Positions 36,301 through 48,765 of a stretch of 64,000 nt of DNA are shown piece after piece. Source of the stretch: Chondrosia reniformis. Taxonomy: Eukaryota > Porifera > Demospongiae > Chondrillida > Chondrillidae. The notes beneath the pieces were generated by a model that saw nothing but the letters and a program-made list of their open reading frames with translations, had not been told where the DNA came from and searched no databases. The stretch lies in NCBI GenBank assembly GCA_947172415.1, contig OX359199.1, forward strand, positions 6,011,384-6,075,383, given 5' to 3'. The translations under genes and the position numbers were made by a program. The stretch's first letter is position 1, and the number at the start of each line of letters is the position of its first letter.

Positions 36301-38529
36301 CCATGTCCTCGCACCCTGGCACAGGCAAACCTGGTCAACAGTGGCTTTGACAAGGATAATATACATCCCCTTTTCTTGGAATTCTTTCATTCAAAATCAC
36401 AAGTCTGTTTTAGGCAAAGAAATGTGAGGTAAGTATGATACAGGATGCATGTACGTATTATCTTGTATGAATAAGTCTGCATCTGTATTTACTTTTCTTA
36501 GTTATAGTGGCTGATGGCAATAGTTGTTTAATGACTATAAATATGATGTGTAGTATCTTTACCTTTCCAGTATTCCACTCTACATAGATTTGGTAGTCCA
36601 GGACAGGAATGTTGCTATGACATTAATGGAAATTTAAAATTTGGATCACCAAATGGAGGAAATGTAGACAAAGTGGCTCCAGTTAATCAATTCCTTTCAC
36701 CAGATCACTTTGTACAGGATATTGCACCTTTTATATACTGTTGTAAAATCTCTTCTGCCCAAACTGACTGTCAAAAGTTCTATCAGAGGAGACCATCTGA
36801 CGATGGATCACGCTACAATCCTCCGCGGCCAGGTTGGCTATTTGCCTAATACATAATAAGTAACTCATAAAAATTGACCTCTGTGCTTCATTACGTGTAT
36901 GATCATGGAGTGTACTTACAGTATACCTAAAAGAAAATAATCAAGTATATAATATCTTATATATACAGTATTTGTACGTACCTCTTATACGTACATAGTA
37001 TAATAAGCTTTGTAGCTTGTATCTGCCTAAACTAATGTAATAATCTCATATATAAATATTATTCATGTATCTATAATTATATAGCTTGTGTCTATGGTGA
37101 TCCTCATTTGGTCACTTTGGATGGCTACAAGTACACATTCAATGGTAAAGGGGAGTATTTACTCATTGAAACTGATGATGGAAGCTTTACTTTGCAGGGC
37201 AGGATGGAGGAGGCTAATAGTATTAACAATGGAACATCAGCTCAGGGTACTGTGTTCACAGCTCTTGTGGCAAAGGATGATGATTCGGATACCGTGCAGT
37301 TCCAGTTGCTAAAAACACTAATTCCCATAGTTGATGGAGAAGAAGTGTATTTTGATGGAATTGATGTGGCTGTGCTCAATAACTTAACAGTCAGGAAGAA
37401 AGGAGAAGGTAGTTATTCTGCAGCCTTCACTAGTGGAGCTTCTCTCGAGGTTGTGCAGGAGTTTGACTCAAATGGAAAGCCCTTCATATCCACTCTGTTG
37501 GTCAGTCTGCCGGAAACCTTTAAGAACAGGACCTCAGGGCTCATGGGCTCCTTCAATGGGAATCAGGAAGATAATCTCTCTCCAAGAGATGGAGGGGATC
37601 CACTTCCTTTGAGTTCTAATTTGTCTACCATTCATTGGGGCTTTGGAATTACTTGTGAGCATAGACTAGATAACTTTAAATTATATGCAATATACGTATG
37701 TGTGTACTATTCTTTTGATATTTGTTTATATATATGTATGTACAGGGATAATAAATGCTACAGAAAGTTTGTTTGACTATTCCTTCAATGGACCAGCTGT
37801 AACATGGGAAGACTTCTATGATCCAGATTTCAGCCCCATGTTAGACATTACTTTCTCTGACCCTGCCATTGAGAAGCAGGCAAGAGAAATATGCAAGGAT
37901 GATCCATTCTGCTTGTATGACATAGCAGCTACAGGTGATGTGGCTGTTGGAGAGTCAACTTTTATTGGTAGTGAGAACTTGGAAATGATCACTGGTCTAT
38001 TAATGCCAGGTAAGAAAACTCTTTTGCTTTACTTGTAGTGAAACCTCATTGATTTGAAATTTCTAAAACAAAAACTCTTGTTCTCTTCTTTTTCAGTGTT
38101 TTGTGATCCTCCCTGCATTAATGGAGTTTGTATATCTAATGATACCTGTATATGTGGTGAGGAATTTGAAGGATTGGATTGTTCTGAACCAGGTTAGTGA
38201 AAGTAATAGTAACAATTTATAATTCAACACTAGGTAGGTCAAGTATCAATTCAACCTACATGTACTATTGTAAAACATAAGTACAATGCCCTTCATGCAT
38301 AATAAGCTGTATGCCTTTATAAAAGCAAACATATTCCTCTACCAATGTCTTTCAGTTACATCCCAAAGAGATGACGATGAACCTGACAAAGAAAGTAATG
38401 AAACTGAAGTCGGTGTAATTCTTGGTGCCATACTAGGAAGTGTTCTGCTGTTTGTTATATTGATCATTTTGATAATTATTGGAATTGCTGTTGCCAGTCA
38501 TGAAAGGTACGTACGTACTTTAGTTACAC

Positions 38530-38607
<78 letters not shown>

Positions 38608-38834
38608 TCAGTCTCCCTACTCCTTTTATACTTTTATCACTAATCTTCATAAATTGTAACTCATGAATATATATATACTGTTTACCAAAATAATATATAG
38701 ACAGTAGGTTTTAGGACTTAAATTAGTATCCACTCAGTTGTATACATATTTTATTCCTTATGTGTAGAGGTAAAGAGAAAAAAGGTTTTCGTTATTCTCC
38801 TGAGAAAGTTTTGGATAGTGAAACCAAAATTTGA
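30382..38834 (+). CDS. Receptor-like gene A: long AMOP-VWD type I membrane protein (SUSD2/MUC4-like)
   Basis: Eighteen exons: 30382-30504, 30997-31226, 31547-31722, 32255-32358, 32661-32935, 33641-33799, 34027-34067, 34341-34432, 34507-34693, 34776-34853, 35223-35483, 35825-36428, 36588-36832, 37085-37654, 37746-38009, 38097-38192, 38356-38506, 38768-38834; 3723 nt, 1240 aa. Signal peptide (1-19); conserved Cys-rich N-terminal region 20-302 (HFRGSSISWRP, DVDGDEIRCRWA); cadherin/FN3-like module 303-369 (VTWTP, CFRATDSAG); Ig-like module 385-488; IPT/TIG-like module 489-575; KSKR furin-like site 686-689; AMOP 714-858 (CEEWF, LPPCP, CCY); VWD 859-1048 with GDPH at 863-866; EGF-like 1137-1168; transmembrane about 1188-1213; tail ending ETKI. 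Exon 13 uses the second of two nearby AGs (CATAG|ATTTGG) to keep AMOP in frame. Likely a cell-surface adhesion or recognition protein; ligand unknown. Confidence 0.88.
33055..33215 (+). mobile_element. Fossil Penelope-like terminal-repeat fragment (gene A intron 5)
   Basis: Matches 49303-49465 over GTGTACCA, GCTGTCTGTGGTT, ATGACTGGGAGG-GATCACT and GGACTTTGGTC. The ribozyme core kept in the other copy is degraded here. Broken, old relative to the other copy. Confidence 0.55.
33212..33262. repeat. Near-perfect 51-nt hairpin
   Basis: GAACATGTCACTTATT pairs with AATAAGTGACATGTTC and AGCCTGTT with AACAGGCT around a single central base, with one A-A mismatch: about 24 bp of arm. It adjoins the Penelope-like fragment. 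Function unknown. Confidence 0.85.
38531..38604 (+). repeat. (TTA)n microsatellite
   Basis: About 25 uninterrupted TTA repeats in the last intron of gene A, just after the transmembrane exon. Any ORF here reads poly-Leu and is artefactual. Confidence 0.95.
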
Positions 38835-40682
38835 TAACTTGTAGCAGTGAAAATAGAAGTGATAGGCCTTACACAAAACGAACATTAAATATAAAATACC
38901 AGTAGATTTGAATCAATATGCCTGTATGGCTGCCAATCATTAATACTTTAATACTAGGATACAATGCTTTGTATAAAGTTGTACAAAATTCCTGATTTAC
39001 ATACGTACGTACCTATGTATTATGAATGTCATGCATAAATATATACGTTTGCACTATCTCTCAACAAACAACGTTAATTATTTTTTGAAACTACTAGTAT
39101 ATACACTTACCACTGCATCTCCATCAAATGGACAGATATGTACTATATGTACGTAGCTAACAACTGGTGTCGGCAATCATGACATCTATAAGAATACCCA
39201 TGGAATTTTAGAAATTTTGATGTATACCTAGTACCTACGTACGTACGTAAGTGCTGCAACTCTATCAAATGGACAGATGCAGCTAATAATTTGTCAGTAT
39301 TCACAGACATGTGTATATATATAGCATGTCTAATGAATTTTAGACGTCTTGATGTACGTACATATATGAATATTTACACTATCTAATATACTAGTTTTGG
39401 AATGACTTTTTAATCTACAAGAAACACAACCTCACTAAACAGTATATTTCCCACTCAACACAAGGTATTTCTGAGTAATTTATCCAATTCTAGGTCCCAT
39501 TACCTTTGCATGGAAACAAGAGCACTATACTTGAATAAGCTGACTCACTCCCTATATATTGTCTTGCAGTACAATGATATTCATCTGCTGCAATTGGTGA
39601 TGTGTACAGCAGTACAGTGTCACCTCTTTGGACTGCTCGCCTGTGTTCCATCAGCCTGACCCTCAGTGTTCTCCTGTGTACTGTGCACTCTTTACATGGC
39701 ACTTGATAGATCACTCCTTTCTTCCTGTCATCTGGTGTCTTTGACTTGACCTTCATCAGTGTTTGCCTCAATCTCTGTGGATGCTGTGATGTGGAGAAAA
39801 CAGTGTGGATGTTTAAGGGAGCACAGATGCGCTACAGCTTTTCACTGAAGCCATGCACATAGGGGTGTACAAGATCTTAGGGGTTCCTCTGATTGGAAGT
39901 CATCAGGTGAAGATGAGGATGCAGGGATTTATGATCTTGCATGGTTCCTGTTGACGACCTTGTTGGGGAATCCATTATTGGCCTGAAATACTTCATTAAG
40001 ATGATTGAGTTCTTTCTGGATGACAAATATGGTGGGCTCTGTCACTCATGCATTTCAGAGGCCAGTGGTGATCCTCAGATGATGGTGAGAGGTATAGGGG
40101 GATGTACCTCTCAGTGTGAGTGGGCTTCCGGTAGACTGAGGTATGTACGTAGTCTATCCTTGTGTTTGGTAACTAGAACATCAAGGAAGACTAACTTGGA
40201 ATCCTGCTCCTCTTTGATGGTGAACTGGATATTGGAATGGTAGCTATTCAGATGGTGGTAGAATTCTGTAGTTCATCAAGTCCATGGGACCAGACCATAA
40301 ATGTGATCCACATATCAACGCCAAAGGTTAGGTTTGTGGGGTGCAGAAAGAATTCGAATGTATTCTTCCAGGTTCTCCATGTAAAGGTTAGCAACTACAG
40401 GTGATAAGGGGGACCCATGTGTACACAGTATAAATGGAGATCATACGGCATGCATATCATGTAAGTAGAGTTAATATTCAAATTGACATAATAGCCCTAA
40501 TGCAGGAAAGGAGTGGCATTGCTGGTTATTAACAAATGTCATTATTGAACCATGGGGGTTGCAGTTAAGGTGTCATTAGTATACAATTATTATATGTCTA
40601 GCCTAGGGATACTAAAAATCATGCATTAGCAGTATATTATATACGTAAAATCCACATGCAATAACACATTTTGTGGTACGTC
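38835..40682. other. Intergenic between genes A and B
   Basis: About 39390-39590 is homologous to the 3' flank repeats at 55140-55320 and 55800-55930 downstream of gene C. The middle holds a Penelope-like fossil. The 3' end gives gene B no clear TATA box. Confidence 0.55.
39490..40475 (-). mobile_element. Penelope-like retroelement fossil
   Basis: Minus-strand remains of a Penelope-like element: a reverse-transcriptase piece near 40345-40415 (GPPLSPVVANLYME motif) followed in the expected order by a GIY-YIG-type C-terminal piece at 39490-39771 (KKGVIYQVPCKEC, LRVRLMEHRRAV). Truncated and broken by several changes; moderately old. Confidence 0.75.
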
Positions 40683-43600
40683 ATGGTTTTGTTCAAGTTG
40701 TGTCTTCTCCTTACCTTCTTAAGTATTGTATCCTCCACTCACTTTCGAGGAGCCAGTATCAGTTGGAGACCAATTGCAGCAGATGAAGTCGATGGATATT
40801 TCATAGTATGTGTATATACATATTAGCACCAATGATCTATATTCAAACTTTAGCTTATTCTATATGTCTTAATGAAGACGGTATATAGGACTTGTACATT
40901 ATAAGAGGCCGATACTTTTGGGAATAAATGTATATATATGTATATATTCATTAATAGTTTCAGCTAATTTGACCTTTGTGATGCTGTTTCTATGGAGGCA
41001 TTAATAGCCAGCCCAGTTCCTGCATTACGGCTATTTGGCCATGCATTGCAATTGGTTTATACGTATATGTATTGGATTAAATTTTATCAAATTTAATATG
41101 TATACTCTACTTACATAATATGCATGCCAGATGATCTCCATTTATATGTATATACGTATATTATGTACATACACTGTGTACATTTGTTACATTTTATGTG
41201 TACAGATTGAGATAAGCTTTAGGATAGCCTGGAGAAAAGGTAGAGTTTTCTGTAACCAAAGCACCATTGACTCACAGGCTCTGATTGGCATACACACAGG
41301 CAGTTTGTCCTGCACATCAGGCTGTATTAATACATTGGGATATATGAGCTTTTATTGCACTGATTTCAGTGAAGTAGAGGATTGGACAGCAGGAGGAAGG
41401 ACTTATCAGACTACTATCTTCACACCAGAATTTGAAGCCACGTTAGTTAATACATCGTTGGAGTTCTATACACAATAATTTATTTATCATTCCAGTTGCT
41501 ATAATGCATACATAATATGCATATATAATATAATTTTGATAAAAATAATTTGAGTTATTTATAATCTTAACAATTCTGAATGCTTAAGTGTCCTCAAATT
41601 TATGAAGAGAGTTCTTACTGTAGATTTTATAAGCAACCTTAATTTATATGCTTAGATGCTTAGCTACTAATATTATTGTCATGTACGTATGTATAGATAT
41701 TCAGGTTGCTGTTGGATATCCACACTGATCTTTGGTAGTGATGGAGATTGGGATGTTCTTGTGAGAGGTAATCTCACAAGAAGGGAAGATACTGGTCAGA
41801 TAAACTCATCTCCAGTGTCTGCTATGTCTCCTATACTGAGACTACAATATGGATGTAGACATGTGATTAGGATACCTGGTGAGTATATATACATGCTTAA
41901 TGCATGAGTATAGATTCCCATATATACTGTAAATACATACATATGTAGTTGCATACCACTATTCAAATCTACAATGAGTGTAGATTATTATATTATGTGT
42001 GTACATGTGTGTCTATATACTCTAAGAATAGTTACTATATATACGTACATATATAAATAGATACAGTATGTACATGCTAGTCCTCTCTAATGGAGGACAT
42101 TATACCTAATGGAATAAGGATTTCTTCTAACTGCGTCGAACTTATCTTTGTAAAGGTTCATCTTTCGACTTTTAGAGCGTCTCTACCTGTTGCTAAATCC
42201 TTCATATTTCACATTGAATGATCATGACTCTTCTATGAATAGTTGAAGATGCAGATGGCGATGAAGTACGCTGCAGATGGGCCAAGAATAGTTATGATAG
42301 TAATTTTACTGAGTGTGGAGGTGTCTGTGAAGCCTATAGTGGCTTTGTTTTAAATGAGGTTAGTGCATGTGTGGTTAAACATTTGATATAACTTCACTTG
42401 TGAGTGATGGTTCATATATTTTTGAATTATTTTTGAATTATTCTGTACAACAGAGGAAATGTGAGCTAAGATATACGGCTAATGACCTCACTGGTTGGTA
42501 TGCAGTTGCTATACAAGTTGAAGACTACGCTTCTCCAACTGATGTCTCACCTCTGAGTAGTACACCACTTCAGTTTCTAGTTGATGTGTTTGACAGCAAT
42601 GCTTCTTGTTCAAGTGTTCCAGAGTTTGTTAGTCCCACCAGAGAGGATGGATCACATGTGGTTATACCTTCTTATACCACCTACCATGAACGCATTGTAG
42701 TTGAGGTTACTAGTTCTGCAAATGTCAGGTATGACACTTTTAATGATTTCACATCCATATTTGTAGTAAAAATAGTCAGAAACTCAAGTTTACCACTGTG
42801 CTATAAGGCCTTTTCGGAGAATACCACTCCTCAGTAGCACTGGGTAGCAATTCTTTAGAGTAACCAAGCTACCAATTCTTTATCTCTCGACAAAGGATTG
42901 GCTGAAACACATTTTAAAAATGTCAAACCTATAACTCAGAAAACTCTATAACAAACATCAGTATTATGTAGGCTAAATAGTATAAACAAGGAAATTATTA
43001 ACCGTTTTAACACCTACATTGGACTCACTTAGTCTCGCCATCGCGGTGTTGAAGAAAGGGTTGCGGCCTCGGCTTATGGGCTTAGTAATTACACCAGTAT
43101 TCCATCAGTGCAGCACTGATCAGCCTTGAGGCAGTGTGTATTTGTGAGAAGGATGTCAATGGGTTGGTCAAGCCAAGGCCTCCTAAATATATAGGAAGTG
43201 CTATCAATTCCTGAATCAAATCTCCTGGTGGATATTGACCAGTCAATGCCGGGATGACCTGTGAGTGGATCGTAGACTCTAGTGGTTGCAAAAGCCACCA
43301 GATTGACAGTCTACAACCTGCTGAAGGTGGTTCCATTTGGATGGTAGCTCATGGCTAAATGCTGCATATAGGTATAGGGAATTTTTATTGTACTCTTCCA
43401 TATGCAATTGGTCTGTTGTGAGTCCTTGGTTAATGCTTCATTGTAACATCCTTCCCTCTTTCTGTGCTTTTTGTGCCATCCTCACACATTCACTATTCTT
43501 GCAAAGAACTTTTGAATAGTGGCTGGGTATGCGGTATATATATATGTCTAAATATATTCCCTTAGTATATGGTAACTTGCACTGTATATATATAATTATA

Positions 43601-44832
43601 ATGGAATTCATTAATGAGTTGAATAAATATAAATGATTGCTACAGCATTATAGAAGTGGAAACAGTATCACCTCCTGGACTGAGGAAGTCAGAGGTAACT
43701 CAGCTAAGTGAACTGCAATGGTACATAAATGTTACTTGGATACCTACAAAGTCTCAGTTTGGACTATCATTCATCTTTTGCTTTAAAGCAACTGACAGTA
43801 CAGGGTAAGTATTATGTAATATTATTTTTATTGATTGAACAGTATATATGTACGTAGTACAAATATGATACATTATTATAACTATTTACAGTATTCCACT
43901 TTAAAAAGTTCCATATTTTGATCTTTTTAATCGTCTAAAATGTTGTTATATTATAATTGAAAAGTACAGTAATGTATATGGTATTTTTGTATTTTTGTAT
44001 TTTTAATATTGTAACCTATTCTGTACAATCACAGAATGCTATATAATATTGCTTAATTCCTTAATTCCTTCAGGCTTTCCACAGAACAAAGATGCATTAC
44101 TTTGTTACCTGAAGGTTTGTTTCCTTATACCACAAAAAGAGTGCAGTGCATATATATACGTAACTTACCTGTTGTATATATAGTATGACATTGTATTAAA
44201 TGCTCTTATTTGATATCTTATATACATATACAGCGCCACCTCAAGTTGTTGAAGTTATGACCACAGCGCCACCTCAAGTTGTTCCTAATACCACAACTCC
44301 AAGTTTTAAATGCAACAGTAAGCAGTGTATTCAATCTTCTACATTATTGTGTAATGTATGTATACTATATATAATTATATTTATCTATATACATATGTAC
44401 TGTACATGTATGTGACTTAATTTGATATGATGCCAATCCCTTAAGTCTTTCAAAGTCCTCTATCAACATCTATTCAATTTTCAATTACGTACATTCCCAA
44501 TAGATGACAAATTTAACAAGAAAGAAATTGCTATGATTGTTGGCATCACAGTAGGAAGTATTCTACTTCTTCTTATATTTGTCACATTGATTATTTTGGG
44601 AATTGCTGTTGCCAGACTTGTGTACAAAAGGTATGTAAATATAATTAATTTTGTATTTGCATGCCAATAACAAGACTGTCTATAGGTTCGTGACTTAACT
44701 TGGTATGCACTAACTTGTACTTACTTTAAATACATTTTACTTCTTATAATGTATAGAGAAAAGAAGAATCTGCAAGATCAATATCCTAACTATTCTCCTG
44801 AGAAAGGTTTAGATAGCGAGACAAACATTTGA
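40683..44832 (+). CDS. Receptor-like gene B: short form
   Basis: Ten exons: 40683-40805, 41206-41441, 41697-41878, 42243-42358, 42454-42728, 43646-43804, 44074-44114, 44234-44317, 44504-44630, 44757-44832; 1419 nt, 472 aa. Exons 1-7 match gene A exons 1-7: signal peptide, Cys-rich N-terminal region (HFRGASISWRP, ADGDEVRCRWA) and the VTWIP/CFKATDS module. Exon 8 is a Thr/Pro stalk with two APPQVV units, exon 9 the transmembrane segment (about 415-440) and exon 10 the tail, ending ETNI. The Ig-like, IPT, AMOP, VWD and EGF-like exons of gene A (9-16) are absent; exons 8 and 9 correspond to A's exons 8 and 17. Exon 2 has a 6-nt insertion and exon 4 a 12-nt insertion compared with A. No sign of inactivation. 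Likely surface protein with a truncated ectodomain. Confidence 0.85.
43060..43340 (-). mobile_element. Retroelement fossil in gene B intron 5
   Basis: A minus-strand pol-like C-terminal fragment (VIPALTGQYPPGDL, LGGLGLTNPLTSFSQ) matching 52500-52770 in the same intron of gene C. Family uncertain. Broken fragment; its presence at the same site in B and C shows it entered before that part of the two genes separated. Confidence 0.6.
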
Positions 44833-45736
44833 TATCTGCATACTTGTGGCAGTAACATAGTAGTTAATGATAACAAAACACTGGAACTAATTATAACAAT
44901 GTATTAGCAGTAGATTTGAATCAATTAATGTGACTAGTTACCTATCATAAACATTAGGAAAAGATGTTTTGTAGTGGTACAAATTGCTGATTCACTGTAC
45001 ATACTTATATACGTATACATAATAAATTTCAATCTTCTAATTCTCTCAAAGCTATATCTATAATATTAAGCATTTATACAATATTTCTTGCAGTTTGTAA
45101 CTCTTATATATGACCAAATTTGGATCAATGAAATTTTCTTTTGCTATGTCTGACAGTGTATTATTTCTACTTGTTTTTGTAAACTTTTTGTATGTGAGTA
45201 AAACTGGCCAGATTAATATACGTGCAAGACTTTAGTCACACTGCTGCAAGCTTGCAAGGGACTTGGTAGAATACATCTTTTTTCTTTTCCTCCTTTTTTC
45301 CTTTTTCGTTTTACTTTCTTCCTTTTCCCTTTTTTCCTTTTTCGTTTTACTGTCCTCCTTTTTCCCTTTTTTCCTTTTTCCTTTTTTTCTTGATCGTTTT
45401 ACTTTCTTTCGTGCGTCATGTATATGCAACGATGCCGCAATCTAGGGGACGTGGGCCGGCCTTGGATTTTTATAATACGTACTTGTTTTGCAATAATAAT
45501 TTACAAGAGTATACTGAATGCTTACATAGATGTGTGCATTTACAATGAGCTAGGTTATATTGTATATCTTATTATACCAATCTCTCATTATGAGTTCGTC
45601 ATTATCGACAATTGAGATTGCATATTGCATATAACTACTGCACAATGATCATTTTCGTTTGACAATTCTGAAATATACATGTACATGGTATTAAAATTAA
45701 AAAATGTTCAAACAATGTAGTTCTTAAGCAAGTTCT

Positions 45737-46345
45737 TTATGGTTGCTGTTTCTTCTTCTTTTGAGTGTTACTGGAACGTTGCTGCAGTACTTCTTTTTGC
45801 ATCTCTTTACTGACTGTAAAGGTGACCCCAGGGCACACCACGAGGAGGTAGAAGTACTTCGTGCCCCAAAAGGCCTCCGGTTTCTCAACTCTGTTTGACA
45901 CTTCCACTACTTGCGTCGTAAGAAAAGTTGCTCGGGAACGGTCCGGCGTACCTGACCGACCTGTGACCAGTTACTAGTCTTGCCCTGCCTCACGCTACGG
46001 ACAGAACAAGCCCGACCCTGGCGGACCACAAACTCCCACCAATGAGAATCATCATGTGCACACAACGCAGCTTGAGAGCATTGTACACAGACTTTAGCTC
46101 ATTGGGATCGGCCAGGTCGCTTTAGAGTAGGGACCCATCGATGAACTACAAGAAAGAATTAGATAATACATAATTACCAGCATATATATAGACGTACATA
46201 TACGGACATAAAGATTGAGCACATGCGCATGTAAAATTCCAAATGCAAATGCAAATGCTTTCAAACCAACCTGATGTGGCAGCCTACAATAGCTTCCTGA
46301 CCGACTACGTAGTGGCACTGGACCACACCAACCTCCAGGTACGGG
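45737..46345 (-). pseudogene. Unidentified degraded gene, 3' part
   Basis: 45737-45906 (-) reads as a terminal exon of about 56 codons with acceptor GTAG|TGGAAG, ending in a Lys/Gln-rich tail (RVEKPEAFWGTKYFYLLVV is internal). Further coding-like pieces, higher in GC than their surroundings, lie at 45950-46130 (DPNELKSVYNALKLRC) and 46264-46345 (YDPYLEVGVVQCHYVVGQE, donor CATCAG|GTTGG). The middle piece has stops in every frame, so I call it a pseudogene. Family not recognised; a retroposed or decaying host gene is possible. Confidence 0.4.
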
Positions 46346-48664
46346 TCGTATAGCAAGAATCCGCAAGTGCCAATTTAACACACAAGCAGGATTAATAGTG
46401 AGATACATCTCCAGGCACTAACCCATTGGTAGAGAGACCACCCCACTATACGAACACCGATGACCCTTCGGATAGGCATGTACCATTACTCGTACTCCAA
46501 GAATGGTTGGCGCATCGATCCACACCAAAGTAGACCTCCAGAGTTGATAGCCCGGAGGCCAAAGACTGAAAAATTCCTTGCCTATTTATTAGAAATTGTC
46601 GGCGGGAAACATCGTGAACTTGGCGGAAAATCGTGGAAGCAAAATTCTGTTTATTGTTTTCGATGTCGTGTTCGAGAACAATAGACAACATGTAGTACAT
46701 GCCCCGGATTATTCAGCAAGTTGTTATTGTGTTATTGAATTTCGATTAGAAACCTTTCATGGCTATCCAGCGAAGCAAATCATAAAATGTACAGTGACCC
46801 TATGAATAGGCTTAATTAATAAACAAGCAGTAGCTATCTTAATGAACCTCTGATTATTTCGGCAGTGATCTTTACTCTTGTAAGCGCATGAATCGAGATG
46901 TCAATCGGCATGTTTTATGCACAACACCAGGACAATGTCACAATGATATTTATTAAACAAGAACCTCCTATTTTGCGCTGTTCTTTTAGCATACGTGTGC
47001 TATTATTTGTGAATCCAAAATGGCCGTTGCTCAAATTGTAATTGCCTAGTTTGAGGAACTTTGGCGTTGTCCATGCCTAAACTACACTCATTGGTAGGTC
47101 ATCTTGTAAGCAAACTATATAGCTACTTTAAATGAAATCTATAATGTTTCTTAATGTTATGATTAATATACGTATTAATCAACATCTTTACCTCATGTAG
47201 AATACTTTTTACTTGTGAAATATTAAAGTTTGACTAAGAAAGTGACAAATAATCGGACAAGATGATGCGAGATGCTACATGCACAGCTCTGTGAGATTTT
47301 GGTATATACTTAGGAATCAGGAATCAGGAATTCTTAAATATAGTTAATATGTACTGTAGACAACTTCATAATTACATGGGAATCATTCATGCTCATATTG
47401 CACAAATTAAGACATTGTACTACCAGCTGTTATTGTTCTCATTGTTCAGTTGTAGCCTGAATTGATTGCATGAATTGCAGCTGTTGCTATGGCAATCTTG
47501 TTATTTAGATGTAACCATGGTAATTTGTACTTGGTTGGTTGTATGAACTTTTTGTTCTTAAATGTCAGGCATGTTTTCCTCAAGTCTAACTAGAATGATA
47601 AGAATTGTTCTTATAGTTGTCTATAACATTAGCTATAGTTTTAATTTGTGTCCTTGGGGGTGTACAAGCCATTTAATATGTCAGCAATTAGTTTTAAGTG
47701 TCTCTATACCCTGAAGCCAGGTATCTGGCTGTTTCTGTTGAAGTGTAACTAGCTGCTTGGGTTTCATAGTGATTCTTGTTCTAATTTTAGTTTAAAGTAG
47801 GGCATGTCAATTTGTATTCTTTGTGTGATAATCATTTCAGATTATTTGTGATTGACTATTACTTAGAGAACTTTGTTAGAATGTTCTAGTCCAGATTATT
47901 GTTATGAACAGTTATGGGGAATAACAATGGACAATGACAGGTCTGGTGCAAAGCAACTCAGTAACTGTCCTATGACAGGGAATGATATTTGTTACAATAG
48001 GAACTTTTCAGAATAGAAGCAAAGTAATTGCCATTGAATCAAAACAATTATTGGCCAATTGGCCATCAGACCTGTTTTACATACATACATACATGTAATG
48101 GTCTGGTACGTATGTTACCTCTCAATGCAGTGCAGTTGCAATATTTAATATTTAGCTAACTTGATTGAGGTTATCCTAGAGTGAGAACAGTTTGTAACTT
48201 GCACTGTCTGTAATATATACTGTATTATCATATTAACTCTATAGTCACACATTGCCAGATGGAGTTTGTTTATTTCTATGTTATTTCTACTCTGTTGTGG
48301 TATTGAATTTATAAGGCTTGTACTAGACAAATTAAAATTAAACCACACAATGTCATTGTCAGCTGAGCCAATGCCAATCAACCAACCTCAGTCCCACTCC
48401 CATTTTGCACATAAGGGCATTCTCAACTTGCCTTGGTCCTGAAGGGCCACCCCAAAATAATTGTCTTGTCATTAGTGATCAAATTTAGACTTTTTATTAT
48501 CAATTAAGTATGATGTTGTTTGTAGCTAATATAGGTGCACATCTATGTGTTCATGTTGACCTTGTGACTGTTTATGGCTTTCAACTCTCTAAATGAAATT
48601 AGTGTGCAGTTTTAGGGATTCTACCATAGATATGCTTAATATGTGTTTATGTGCATGGCATGAG

Positions 48665-48673
48665 TATATAAAA
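48665..48673 (+). promoter_or_regulatory. TATA-like box of gene C
   Basis: TATATAAAA about 95 bp upstream of the ATG, conserved at 56375-56383 before gene D within a homologous flank. A second conserved TATATAAG lies 30 bp before the ATG (48729-48736), probably too close to be the functional box. Confidence 0.45.
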
Positions 48674-48765
48674 TACATACAGTACATATTATGTATTCAT
48701 AATATATTATAGTCATAGGCTAGTATTCTATATAAGTGAATCCATCACTTCTATTGCAATATATC

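Larger units (their letters stand above)
44833..48765. other. Large intergenic region between genes B and C
   Basis: Holds a polypyrimidine tract (45285-45400, CCTTTTTTCCTTTTTCG repeats), a GC-richer degraded coding patch on the minus strand (45737-46345), and AT-rich DNA from about 46800 to 48200 with no ORF. 48290-48765 is homologous to the flank upstream of gene D (56040-56483). Confidence 0.55.

Noticed and set aside
36571-36587. First AG (CTTTCCAG|TATTCC) as acceptor of gene A exon 13
   Set aside because: Joined to exon 12 it shifts out of the AMOP frame; the next AG (CATAG at 36587) restores the CCY motif, and the same holds in gene D.
38286-38666. 126-aa ORF with poly-Leu stretch
   Set aside because: It runs over gene A's transmembrane exon into a (TTA)n microsatellite in the intron; the Leu run is repeat translation.
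45232-45429. Lys/Glu-rich ORF
   Set aside because: Read from a polypurine/polypyrimidine tract, with no homology signal or exon context.
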